Assembly (NCBI GenBank): GCA_001839685.1
Contig: MLAK01000617.1
Coordinates: 26,329-90,328 of the forward strand
Length of the DNA: 64,000 nucleotides
Reading direction: 5' to 3'
Source: Tritrichomonas foetus
Lineage: Eukaryota > Parabasalia > Tritrichomonadida > Tritrichomonadidae
Numbering within the stretch: position 1 is the stretch's first letter; each line of letters begins with the position of its first letter. The notes under the pieces were generated by a model. The model searched no databases and was not told the origin of the DNA. It saw nothing but the letters and a program-made list of their open reading frames with translations. This document shows positions 51,849-61,663 of the stretch, one piece after another. The position numbers and the translations under genes were made by a program.

Positions 51849-52864
51849 CGATTCAAAATTTAAAAACTATTTATATATAAAATTTATATATAAAAAAGTG
51901 ATATAAAAATCGTGGATAAGTAGCCGGACAAAAATCTCGATTCAAAATAAATGGAATATTCATTCAATTTCATTTCATCTCATTTTCAAATTCCATTTCA
52001 AATATTTTTTTTTTCTTTTCAGGCATATCATTAAATTTTTTGAGGTGAAAAGTGGCCGATCTAATAATTTCAGAGATATTCGGAAAATTTGCAACTTTTA
52101 TTAAACTTTTTAATACTATATTTGGTTTCTTGAACAGTTAAAAAAATGATCATATCATATTTTGCCGAATCCCATTTTTGTCATTCATCACTAATAATAA
52201 ACTCAGTTACAGTTTGACTATCTAATAAACTTCAGATAGTACTTGTTTATTTGATGTTACTTTCATTTCAGTAAAGTCTCCGAAACATGCTTTTCTCTTG
52301 ACATATGAAATCGATTTTTTTTTCTATATTTCTCAAAGTATATGTAAAATATAAATATTTCTATAGTTGTTTCTCTAATTTGATAAGATAGTTTAGTTCA
52401 AAAACAACATGTTCATATCTATATTTAGGTTAAAATTCATTTTCCAATGTTTTGCAATTGTGAAGTGAAAGGTCAAATAAAGGCCAAAAGTGGAAAAAAT
52501 CAAATAGGTTAATGTGATGTGAACTTAGCTAGTTCTTTGGTTCACTTCGACTTGGAGGAGCAGTGTTCACTCGCCAGCGCCTCCTCCAATGGCTGAATGA
52601 GTCGAAAGGGCCCGAAAAGTCGCATCACATTTACAATTTATAAGTGTCAAAAATCAAAACTCATCGGAAAAAAAAAACATATTAAAGATAATTACATGTA
52701 AAATTTGCCAGCAGTTATCCTTCATTAAAACTGGATCTATATACCTCTAATATATCTTTCATTCAATTAAGTTAATAATCTGTTCACCAATAGCTTCTTT
52801 TTTTACAAATAAATATTATTGTCAATATTTGATGAAAAGAATTCTTTTGTTCTCTGATTGGTAT
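51849..52864. other. Intergenic region between two minus-strand genes
   Basis: About 1 kb of AT-rich sequence upstream of the DnaJ gene. Its one notable component is the GC-richer block at 52511-52631, listed separately as a putative RNA. No protein frame is seen. Confidence 0.5.
52511..52631 (+). ncRNA. Putative structured RNA with nested perfect stems
   Basis: A GC-richer island folds into a multibranch structure with four perfect stems. AATGTGATG (52511-52519) with CATCACATT (52623-52631) closes it. GTGAAC (52519-52524) pairs with GTTCAC (52540-52545). TTCGACT (52546-52552) pairs with AGTCGAA (52600-52606). Inside that, TTGGAGGAG (52552-52560) pairs with CTCCTCCAA (52581-52589). Single positions at 52519 and 52552 are shared between helices, so one pair of each must open. 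The strand is uncertain. It matches no RNA I can name (not tRNA, SRP, U1-U6 or RNase P by their core motifs). A palindromic mobile fragment is the alternative. Confidence 0.4.
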
Positions 52865-55858
52865 TCATGATTTGTTTTCATTTTCTAAGTTCTTTTGTAC
52901 TAATTTTTTAATAATTCTCTCATCAACATCTAATGAAGATGCCAAACTAAGTAAAGAATTACCGTCAGCACAAGAATTTAAATCAATATCTTCATAATCA
53001 ATCATTTGTAAAACAAGTTCAATATTCATGCTTCTTAATGCTGAAGCAATTGGTGTGAATCCACAATTGTTTACTGCATTATTATCAACATAAGGATCTT
53101 TTATTAAAATAGGAATAACTTTCATACAACTATTCATACAAGCAAAATGAAGCGGTGTGTTTCCATGCTCATCTCTGGCATTAGGATCAATGGTATCGCA
53201 AAATAGGAGATTTACAACTATAGTCGCATAATCATTAAGTGCGGCTATATGAAGTGGTGTTTCACCTTGATCATTAGTTAAATTAACATCATAATATTCC
53301 CCATCTAATAAAAGTCTAACAAGGTCAGGTAAATCATTCTCACATGCATAATGTAATGCTGTTGGAAAAGTGTTACAAAAGTATGACAAATCAATTCCAT
53401 CGGTATCTAGAATTAATTGAATCAATTTTAGGTTACCTGTTGAACATGCTAATCGTAGAATGGTCTGACCTTTGAAATTTATTGCATTAATATCAAATTT
53501 TCTAGTATTTATTAAATATTTTACAATTTCGATGTTTTCATTTCGAACAGCACGATGTAAAATTGAGTTATCGTCTGCATCTTTTAGTTTATACCGAATA
53601 TCATCTCTACACATCAGATATTTCACAATTTCTAAAGAGTTGCTTGAACAAGCATCTAAAAGTAATCTTTTTGATGGTTTATCATTTTTTATTTCGGCTC
53701 CTTTATCTAATAGCTTCTTAAAAAGATCAAAATGTCCTGCTCTACAACAAGCATTTAATAATGTATCTTTATTGCCTGATTTTTGATTTGATATGTTATT
53801 AGATAAATCATTCGATATATTATTGGAAATATTAATGTTAGGCATATCTAATAGTGTTGATGCAATATCATAACTATGATTCATTAATGCTAAATGCAAT
53901 GGTGTTAAGTTTACATCATTAGGTAAATTTATATCAAGTTTTGGATGTGTAATTATTAAATCAAATATATTCTTTTTGTTATTTTTACAGCAATAATGCA
54001 AAATATTTGATTTTGATGAATTTGATTGATAATTAGTCTTTTTATTTTCAAAAAATTCGTTAATATCAATTCCTGGATAACTTAAAAGGAACTTTATAAA
54101 CATTATATCATCATTTTCAGCAGCAATTTGCAAAAATTTGGGTAAAAATATATTTACACCATTTGCAGCAAGACGCTTCAAACAAGAAAAATTATTTGAT
54201 TTATAACAATGAATTATTACATCATGAGATTCAACGCAATAGTGCTTTGATAAATGTGTTGGCATACATTTGCAGTTTTCAGAATCTCCACAATCACAAA
54301 AACAGCGTGCTTCTCGTCTAAAAATAGGATTATGTTCAGAATGACATTTTTGTGCGCATAATGAGCAAATCCCCAAATGTCCAATAAATTGACATTGGTT
54401 ACATGAATACCACTCTTGTTTTATATATTTTCGACCATGATATGCGTAACTGCAATATGCATTAGGCTTAGTAATTGTACATTTTGTTGATAGAAGCCAA
54501 TCAAAAATGATGTTTTGATGATATTTAATAGAAACATTTAATGAATTGTAAAATGCAACTTTATTTTGTTCACAAATTCGAATGATTTCAGGGGAGCCGC
54601 CAGCAATTGCAAAATAGTTAGATTTTATTTTGGCGCCATTAATTAATAGAAATTTAAAGCATTTTAAACTTCGATAAAATGCAGCATAATCAATTAACTT
54701 GACATCAATTAGCTTTTTGTTAGCTTCATAAAAGCATTTTGGAATGGTATCATTGAATTGAAAATTCTTTTCAATCGAAAGTTGTTGAAGTTTGTCAATA
54801 TCATCATTTCTGAGGGCAACTGCAAGTTCAGATGTATTGAATCCTTCGTTAACGCTTTTAATATGTTCTGTTAAATCAGACTTACTTGGTAGATGTGAAT
54901 CGAATTGTAATAAAGATGTAAAAAGTGGTGATAAACCATCATTTAAATCAGAATCATCTAAATCAAAAAAATTATTATTAAAATCATCATCTTTTTCTCC
55001 ATCAGAATTATTTTCAAAATCTTGATCAGAGTCATCATCGGAATCATTTTCCAAATTATTTTTACTTTCCAAATTATTATTGTATGAAATTAGTTTCAAA
55101 GTGTTTTTTTGTCTTTCTTTGGATTTGTTGCTAGTTTTCGAAGTTGATTCTGAATAAATGTGTTCAAAATACTTCCGATTAAATCTACACTTAGTTATTC
55201 GATCAGCAGTTATAAGATTATTGTTATACATGTTTTGTATTATATGCAATTTTTCTTTATCATGATAAGAAATACCAGCAAGAAATGATTCTGTAAACAT
55301 TTTTTGGAACATTTCAGGCATTGACGAAATGAAAGTTGTTAAAATTGGAACTTTGGTTTTATCATAGTGACATATAGACTTTATTATATTGATAATGATA
55401 TGAATCTCATCAACAGAAAGCTCTTGATTGATTTTATGAACAGTCTCGTCAATATTTTCCTGATTTAAGCCAAATAAAAATTTTTCAAATGTGATAAGCT
55501 TCTCTAAATAAGGATTTGTATTGATTTCTGAGAGATAGTCTGAATATTGTTTAACAAGATCAGCTAGTTCAGTTATTCCTAACAATTGAGAAAAATATTC
55601 TGCACTGAGATAATTTATCTCATTTAATGTGATCTCGTGATATTGAAAAAGCTCTTCAATGATTTGAAAGTCATAATCAATACAAACATTATCTAAAGTA
55701 TAGTCAGTCGTGTCAGAGTTCAAATGATGAGATATATTTTTCATGAAAGTTTGGCAGAGAGAAAAATCACAAGTAAATGAATCATCTCTAATTTTAATGA
55801 ATAGATCTCTTTTGTTTTCCTTTGGTGAATGAATTTGTGGAAATTTTAAAGAAAACAT
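52865..55858 (-). CDS. BTB-like/ankyrin protein with embedded UBR-type zinc finger
   Basis: The 997-residue protein has a BTB-like N-terminal domain (about 25-105), a helical middle, an acidic Asn/Asp stretch (about 265-310) and the trichomonad ankyrin-family segment LIDYAAFYRSLKCFKFLLINGA (about 395-420). Residues about 465-535 hold a Cys/His cluster: SYAYHGRKY, CNQCQFIGHLGICSLCAQKC, HSEHNPIF and CFCDCGDSENCKC. This is the signature of the UBR box (zf-UBR, UBR4-like), the N-degron reader. Ankyrin units (TPLHLALMNH, TPLHIAALNDY, TPLHFACMNS and others) fill about 545-985. UBR boxes bind destabilising N-termini or ubiquitin-ligase substrates; the ligand here is inferred. TCATTTTA lies about 10 nt upstream of the ATG and fits the Inr consensus. 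Confidence 0.85.
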   Translation of the reverse strand: MFSLKFPQIHSPKENKRDLFIKIRDDSFTCDFSLCQTFMKNISHHLNSDTTDYTLDNVCIDYDFQIIEELFQYHEITLNEINYLSAEYFSQLLGITELADLVKQYSDYLSEINTNPYLEKLITFEKFLFGLNQENIDETVHKINQELSVDEIHIIINIIKSICHYDKTKVPILTTFISSMPEMFQKMFTESFLAGISYHDKEKLHIIQNMYNNNLITADRITKCRFNRKYFEHIYSESTSKTSNKSKERQKNTLKLISYNNNLESKNNLENDSDDDSDQDFENNSDGEKDDDFNNNFFDLDDSDLNDGLSPLFTSLLQFDSHLPSKSDLTEHIKSVNEGFNTSELAVALRNDDIDKLQQLSIEKNFQFNDTIPKCFYEANKKLIDVKLIDYAAFYRSLKCFKFLLINGAKIKSNYFAIAGGSPEIIRICEQNKVAFYNSLNVSIKYHQNIIFDWLLSTKCTITKPNAYCSYAYHGRKYIKQEWYSCNQCQFIGHLGICSLCAQKCHSEHNPIFRREARCFCDCGDSENCKCMPTHLSKHYCVESHDVIIHCYKSNNFSCLKRLAANGVNIFLPKFLQIAAENDDIMFIKFLLSYPGIDINEFFENKKTNYQSNSSKSNILHYCCKNNKKNIFDLIITHPKLDINLPNDVNLTPLHLALMNHSYDIASTLLDMPNINISNNISNDLSNNISNQKSGNKDTLLNACCRAGHFDLFKKLLDKGAEIKNDKPSKRLLLDACSSNSLEIVKYLMCRDDIRYKLKDADDNSILHRAVRNENIEIVKYLINTRKFDINAINFKGQTILRLACSTGNLKLIQLILDTDGIDLSYFCNTFPTALHYACENDLPDLVRLLLDGEYYDVNLTNDQGETPLHIAALNDYATIVVNLLFCDTIDPNARDEHGNTPLHFACMNSCMKVIPILIKDPYVDNNAVNNCGFTPIASALRSMNIELVLQMIDYEDIDLNSCADGNSLLSLASSLDVDERIIKKLVQKNLENENKS

Positions 55859-55941
55859 AAATAAAATGAAAATACAGGAATAACGAAATAGAAAGGAAGA
55901 TACAATGAACCAAAAAAATCCTCCCCTGTCACAAAATAGGT

Positions 55942-56014
55942 GCTTCTCTAGCTTAGTGGTTATAGCGTTCGCCTAGTAAGCGGAAGGTCGCGCGTTCGAC
56001 TCGCGCGAGAAGCA
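55942..56014 (+). tRNA. tRNA-Thr (anticodon AGT)
   Basis: Acceptor GCTTCTC (55942-55948) pairs with GAGAAGC (56007-56013), and A56014 is the discriminator. The D arm is GCTTAGTGGTTATAGC. The anticodon stem TTCGC/GCGGA has loop CTAGTAA, so the anticodon is AGT. The T arm GCGCG-TTCGACT-CGCGC gives a strong B box. Eight T (56015-56022) follow as Pol III terminator. No intron is present. Confidence 0.95.
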
Positions 56015-57142
56015 TTTTTTTTCCCCCCCCCCCCCCCCCCTTTTCCCCTTCATCAAGAACTTGGCAATTTTAATTCATTCGAATTGAATTATTCTTTAAT
56101 TTGCCTTTTTATAGATCAGATTTATTATCACATCCCATCTTCGAAAAATGTTGTTTAATCTTTTCTCGAATTTCCTATCTTCATACTTTTGGCCCTTAAT
56201 GTGAATCATCGGACTTTGAAATAACCAAAAGAGACCATTATTAGGGCAGTTGTATTTCTATAGTAATGTGAAATATGAATACTATTCCAACAAGAAAAAT
56301 CATTTTGCTACTTTGAAAAAGACATTTTATCTTTCTTTTTCTGCCATTGACGTTAAAAACTGTCAGTGAAGTGATAATTCAATTGTCAGTTCATTTTTTT
56401 ATTGTTCTATTCATAATGCATTATCAATCCTACATCGCCTTTGGAAACGATCATGCAAGCAGTTGAAAAGTGCGTCAACCAAGTTCTCAGTGGCAATTGA
56501 AGATATGACATCGCATTTGATGGTGCCTGATTCATTTCCACTATGTGATAACTTCCATGTAGTATAATCCAACGTTGATGCATAGTACCGCAGCTGATGG
56601 TTGTGTTCATAGATCAGTCTCTCCACCTGGTTACTGAGAAATAGCTTGTTCAAGACTATGACTGAAAAACGCCAATGTCAACTATAACCCAAATTTGGAT
56701 AGAAACAAAGTTCAAATCAATTTGTTCCATTTGATAGATTACAAATGATGAATTCCTGTATTACTTGAATTATATCTTTATCTATCTATGTATATCTTTC
56801 GACGAATATCTTTTGAGTCACGATGATGAGACAATTTGGTTTGCACAAACTCGATTTTTTCCATCCTTGAGATAGTGTATTTTTTTCGATGATAATTATT
56901 CAATGATTATTGTTTTCATAATGAAGGCAGCATAAAATCACAATAATAACTTTCTCTATATTAATGTTGTGAATTATAAAGTTGTTTATAATTTTTAAAG
57001 AGGCTTACAATCATCACTGAACCCTTAAAAAATATATATGTAACACTTAACAAAAAGACGAAAACTAAAGCTAGAAAATTAAACTTTTCTAAAAGAAGTC
57101 AAAATGATATTTTTAAATAAATAAATAAAAAAGTTAATAAAA
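56015..57142. other. Intergenic with poly-C tract
   Basis: A C18 homopolymer (56023-56040) directly follows the T8 terminator of tRNA-Thr, then TTTTCCCC. The rest is AT-rich, apart from the remnant at 56411-56665 listed separately. Confidence 0.6.
56411..56665 (-). pseudogene. Possible coding remnant
   Basis: An 80-codon open frame on the minus strand begins only with a TTG, and the frame extends a few residues upstream to a stop. It reads as a plausible protein piece (HWRFSVIVLNKLFLSNQ, RLIYEHNHQLRYYAS, ENLVDALFNCLHDRF), and its G+C content is well above the flanks. There is no ATG and no recognised domain. It is probably a fragment of an old gene or mobile element. Confidence 0.3.
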
Positions 57143-58480
57143 TTAATCAAGCAAAGTGATTCTAAAAGTCTGGCGATCTTCTGGTGCACTTCCGAGTGGC
57201 ATCATCACAAGTGGCTGCTCACCTCCGACAAAAGTTACAACATGACCATTTTGTTGTGCATAAATGTGATTGTCGCGATAGACAAAGTGCTGGTTATGCC
57301 TTCCGTGGAAGGGGAAGAGGTAAAATTGAGTTCCAGCAGGTGGATCGAGGCTGAACTCATCAGCAACATCCCAAACCATTCCACGACGTTCACATGGATC
57401 GATAACAGTATTCCAACAACCCTGGCCAAAAATAAAATGAGTATTTGGATTTGTATCGATTTCTGGCTCAACCAAAACGAGCTTAATACCTGCTGGATTG
57501 AGATAAGGTTTCTGCTCGTGGTCCATTGCAAGAGCGAATTTGGTGGTTTGCCCATCATCAGAAACTATGTCCATAATTAAAGCGAATTTGTGACCAGCAT
57601 ATTCTGAGTTATCTCCTTCAATTGCTTTTGAAACAGCAAACATCTGATCGAGCTGATCTTGCTTTGCAAAAAAGTCATCATCCACATCACGCTCTACTTG
57701 CTCTTCTTCTTCTTGTTCTACTTGTTGTTCTTCTTCTTGTTCTATTTGTTGTTCTTGTTCTATTTGTTGTTCTTCTTCTATTTGTTGTTCTTCTTCTTGT
57801 TCTATTTGTTGTTCTTCTTCTTGTTCATTTTGGTGATTTTGATCTTCCTCCTCTTCTTCTGGATGGTTCTCATCTTGGAAGTTGATGGCGCGAGGCTTGA
57901 TCGCAGAGTTGGCCAAATCATTTGGATTGTCCAAAATAACCTTAATGGCCGCTATTTGTGCTAACAATGATTTCTCGTCGATATCATCGCCATGGTAATC
58001 ATCGTCGCCTGTTGCTTTTTCTACCAGTTCGTTAAATGAGAAGACCGAAATGCCTAATTCGTTTAAAATTGAAACAAGCTTTTTTGCATTATCGTATCGC
58101 GTTTTGTGATCGAGTTTATGGAAATTCACCATATCTGGACAGAAAACGTCAATTAGTGCTAAAAAGGCAAGCTCGGGTGGTTTGAAATTTTTCACGCCAT
58201 CATAATTTTTTGTCTTTTCAATTGCCCATCGCAATAACACATCACGCGGGCGAGACGAATGCCTTTTTTTGATATGGCGGCGTTTGTTTGGGCTTGCGAT
58301 TGGCTTTCCTGCAGCGGCCTGCTTCAGAACCATGCCCCAGATGTAGCCAAGTGTCATTTCTTTCTCTTCATACGGCGAATTTGTTCGATCGGCGAGAAAA
58401 TCTGCAAGTGGGCTCTCCTTCATCGGGATTGGACTTTCTGACATTGTTTTAATCGGAGATTGAATTTTAGAAGCGCTCAT
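57143..58480 (-). CDS. Calponin-homology protein with Glu/Gln repeats and beta-trefoil-like tail
   Basis: The 445-residue protein has a basic Ser/Pro N-terminus and a calponin-homology domain at about 43-155. The domain has GYIWGMVLKQ, RDVLLRWAIEKTKNYDGVKNF and PPELAFLALIDVFCPDMVNF, then the late YDNAKKLVSILNELGIS helix, all of the actin-binding CH type. Next is a run of Glu/Gln units (EEEQQIEQ, about 210-265), and last a C-terminal domain (about 300-445) rich in Trp, His and aromatic residues. Its spacing (GCWNTVIDPCERRGMVWDV, HNQHFVYRDNHIYAQQNGH) suggests a ricin-type beta-trefoil. A single CH domain would tie it to the actin cytoskeleton; the trefoil could bind glycan or lipid. These roles are inferred. 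Confidence 0.75.
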   Translation of the reverse strand: MSASKIQSPIKTMSESPIPMKESPLADFLADRTNSPYEEKEMTLGYIWGMVLKQAAAGKPIASPNKRRHIKKRHSSRPRDVLLRWAIEKTKNYDGVKNFKPPELAFLALIDVFCPDMVNFHKLDHKTRYDNAKKLVSILNELGISVFSFNELVEKATGDDDYHGDDIDEKSLLAQIAAIKVILDNPNDLANSAIKPRAINFQDENHPEEEEEDQNHQNEQEEEQQIEQEEEQQIEEEQQIEQEQQIEQEEEQQVEQEEEEQVERDVDDDFFAKQDQLDQMFAVSKAIEGDNSEYAGHKFALIMDIVSDDGQTTKFALAMDHEQKPYLNPAGIKLVLVEPEIDTNPNTHFIFGQGCWNTVIDPCERRGMVWDVADEFSLDPPAGTQFYLFPFHGRHNQHFVYRDNHIYAQQNGHVVTFVGGEQPLVMMPLGSAPEDRQTFRITLLD

Positions 58481-60226
58481 TGTTAGAATTATCGAGGTGA
58501 AAATTTGAAAAACAAAATTTTTGAAAGAAATAAAAAAATAGAAATACCATCAAGTTTGTGATAGAAATGTGATTTGAAAATATGAAATGTGAAATAAAAA
58601 ATATATTCAATCGTGCAATATGATATGAAAAACCCGAATAAATGATGTGATTTCTTTCAATTTCTTGAATAAACGGTTTTTTGAGAACTTTTTGATGAGA
58701 TGATAAGTCAGTTTATTCAGTGCTGTTATCGCATCATCTAATTAAGTTTTATGTAAATATATCTTGTTAAAATATTTATAATTATACAATAATTTTTTAT
58801 TAAAATTAAAAGACTAAAAATTGAAAATCAAATATGATGTCATCATAACATTATTGTGAAAGTGAGAAATATGCATCTTAATAATATAACAGTGATCTAA
58901 GGAAATCAAAAAATGAACTTATTTTCTAAAAAATTTTGTCTGCCCATTCTATAATTGAGAAGTGTATGATCGATCAGTATGCATTAAATACTGCGCTAAA
59001 TAAACTTTTAGTACCTAATAAAGTATGACTTTGTTAGATTCTTTCAATAGAATCGTGTCCCTACGAAATATGAAAAAATTACAACCACTTATCAGCATTT
59101 GTTGTGCAAAAATCAGACACAAAGCATAATCTTTGGAAATAACAATTTATGCGTTTTTGAAGAAGATGAGGAAAAATTAATCATTGTAAATGAAATTCAT
59201 TCTTATCATGAGATGTTTTTAGAAACCCATATTTATGCTATCATATATAAACAAAATATAAAGGTAGTCAATGATGACTTTATTCTTTAGGATCATTCAC
59301 TGAAGCGAAATTATGGGCTATTTCTGAGCTTTTTGTTTGAAATGGATGTTAATGGTCTTTTAATCGAATGAAATGTACATTACCACAAAATTGAGATTGA
59401 ATACATTTCAGATTAATGAATATTCATTATATTTAATATCTGAATTATCATATATCACCAAATTTTCCACTCAAGAAAATTGAATGAATGAATGCCGATG
59501 ATAGATTCCATTGAATAAATGAATATTTCAGATTAAAATAAATATTTGAGAAGAAAATCCACTCTATAATTTCTTTTTCTCTTCAGAATGTTTGAACGTA
59601 TAGAATTCTTATCATCATGATTTTCCGGGAGAATTATATAAAAGGATTATATCGAAAGATATTTGTATTGTCAAAAAACATTATCCTCAATTATTTTGAG
59701 AGTTAATACAATTTCACAGAAAAAATAAATAAAATTCAATCCATATCTAAAGTCGTAACCATACTCTCCAAGATGATAATGAAATATATTTCTTTTCATT
59801 GTAATTAAAGATGATTTAATGATCTATAAAAAAGAAATGAGAGATCATTCAAATTTGGTTTATTTCAATTTGAAAAAAATTCAATAATTTGAAGTTCAAT
59901 TCAATCCAATCATTATTCTTTTGAATTAAAGATTTAATTTGTTATTGGTTATAATTATATGCAATTTCAGTAATAATATAATATGAGAAAAAATAATGAT
60001 TTTGATTCGATTTTCTATTTAATATAATAATTCCTTATATTCAATTTTATTCCTCTTTTTCAATTGAATAATGGAGAGGGAAACAACATTGAATGGTTTA
60101 GTCTCTATTCAATATTTCTACTTTCTATTAATAATTCAGAACCATCTTTTTAATAATCAAATTTCAATATTTTTTCCAGATTTTCAGAGGCCATCCAAAA
60201 ACAACCAAAAAACACATTCGAGCAAA
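58481..60226. other. Intergenic, nothing recognised
   Basis: About 1.7 kb of AT-rich DNA between divergent genes. Short frames (for example 59099-59290) lack recognisable features. The open reading frame of the phosphatase extends back to 60071, but that part is AT-noise. Confidence 0.5.
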
Positions 60227-61663
60227 ATGACTGCATCGCACATCCTTGCGATATTCCAACCCTTCTTTAACGCCGATGATGAAGATGTCAAAATGTTTGG
60301 AACCCCTCAATTTCCAATTCCGTCGTTTGAAGAAAACGTGATCATCGATATATGCCATCAAGCAAGAGATATCCTTACAGTACTGCCAATTATTTCGGAG
60401 ATATCTTCTGGCGATGCAATGATCGTTGGAGACATCCATGGAAACCTCCGCGATCTTTGTCGGATAATTCGCGAATACCAAAAAACCAATCCGCGCTATC
60501 TCGTTTTTCTCGGTGATTATGTCGATAGAGGTGAATTTTCAATTGAAGTAATTCTTATCGTTTTTTCGCTTTTCATTCAGAATCCAGATCGAGTGATTTT
60601 ATTGAGAGGAAACCATGAATTCAGAACGGTCAATCAATCGTACGGTTTCCTCAACGAGCTCGAACAGAAATATCGAAAAGAGGGCCTTCCCCAGCTATCA
60701 CCAAATTATTCGATCAATCAAATACCATCGTGCCAAAGCATCAGCAGCATCAACCAGGTGACCCAGAATATGGCGCCAATCAATCGAATGCCAATTCCAT
60801 CCATCGGCTCTGAAAAAATTGTGAAAAATCTTAAATTCGCAAACCCGAATTCTATCGTCCGAAATCCGGCTGGTGGAATAGCCAGTAGCATGAGCCTTTC
60901 TGGCCCGCAATTGCTTAAAACGCAGTTTGCACTCGCTCCCAATAATTACAAGATTACTAACAAATTTGAATCGAACAACATCTGGGAAACAGTGAACGAG
61001 GTCTTTGACTGGATGCAGCTCTGCTGTATTATTAATGGGCGTGAATTTTGCTGTCATGGCGGAATATCAACAAAAGACGCAGGCGTGATGCTTTGCGAAA
61101 AAATTCGATCGTTTTCCCGCCCGATTCACGCATTTGATGACGAGTTTTTGCATGGTTTGGTCTGGGCCGATCCAGGCGAGGAAGTCGCCGGAGTTCTCGA
61201 AAGCAAGAGAGGCAATATATGCTTCTCAAAATCAAGCATACTGACCTTTTTGAACAACAACAGATTTGCTCGACTCATTCGAGGGCATGAGCTTGTTCAA
61301 GGCGGAATTCAATTCTTTGCAAACGAAAAAGTAGTGACTGTTTTTTCGTCTGGAAATTACAAAGGAAACAACGAAGCTGGCTTCATAGTGATAGCAAACA
61401 ATGGACACATTGATAGGTATCGGCTTCCATTTATCATGCAAATGCACCGAAGAGAAACGATGTTTGCGCCACAGCTTTGCCAATCGCGAAGCTCGTCCCA
61501 GTTTTCGAAATTGAGCCGAGTTCGTGTAAAAAGCTCAGCACATTTCGATCTCAACCAAGCAATGCCAATGTCGTTCAAGCTCCAGACAATCAAGCCAGTA
61601 AAGTCAATGAAAAGACTAAACATGACTTTCGTGGATGTAAATTCAAGAGGAGAAGGTCAATAA
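60227..61663 (+). CDS. PPP-family Ser/Thr protein phosphatase with central insert
   Basis: The frame extends upstream to an ATG at 60071, but the preceding 52 residues are AT-noise-like, so I choose ATG 60227 (478 residues). All PPP metal-binding and catalytic motifs are present: GDIHG 68-72, GDYVDRG 96-102, GNHE 128-131, later CCHGGIS, RGHE, and FSSGNYKG. The family (PP1/PP2A/PP2B) removes phosphate from Ser/Thr using two metal ions. Between GNHE and VFDWMQLC an insert of about 110 Ser/Asn/Ile/Pro-rich residues (about 158-262) interrupts the catalytic fold in a place where canonical enzymes are compact. The C-terminal tail of about 70 residues is basic. The stop is TAA-A, a possible poly(A) signal. 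Confidence 0.9.
   Translation: MTASHILAIFQPFFNADDEDVKMFGTPQFPIPSFEENVIIDICHQARDILTVLPIISEISSGDAMIVGDIHGNLRDLCRIIREYQKTNPRYLVFLGDYVDRGEFSIEVILIVFSLFIQNPDRVILLRGNHEFRTVNQSYGFLNELEQKYRKEGLPQLSPNYSINQIPSCQSISSINQVTQNMAPINRMPIPSIGSEKIVKNLKFANPNSIVRNPAGGIASSMSLSGPQLLKTQFALAPNNYKITNKFESNNIWETVNEVFDWMQLCCIINGREFCCHGGISTKDAGVMLCEKIRSFSRPIHAFDDEFLHGLVWADPGEEVAGVLESKRGNICFSKSSILTFLNNNRFARLIRGHELVQGGIQFFANEKVVTVFSSGNYKGNNEAGFIVIANNGHIDRYRLPFIMQMHRRETMFAPQLCQSRSSSQFSKLSRVRVKSSAHFDLNQAMPMSFKLQTIKPVKSMKRLNMTFVDVNSRGEGQ

Noticed and set aside
57622..57964. Leu/Val/Phe-rich plus-strand frames of 87-101 codons
   Set aside because: Antisense of the Glu/Gln repeat (GAA/CAA codons read backwards).
60071..60226. 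Upstream N-terminal extension of the phosphatase
   Set aside because: The 52 residues are Phe/Ile/Asn-rich without family similarity, and ATG 60227 begins a sequence of normal coding composition.
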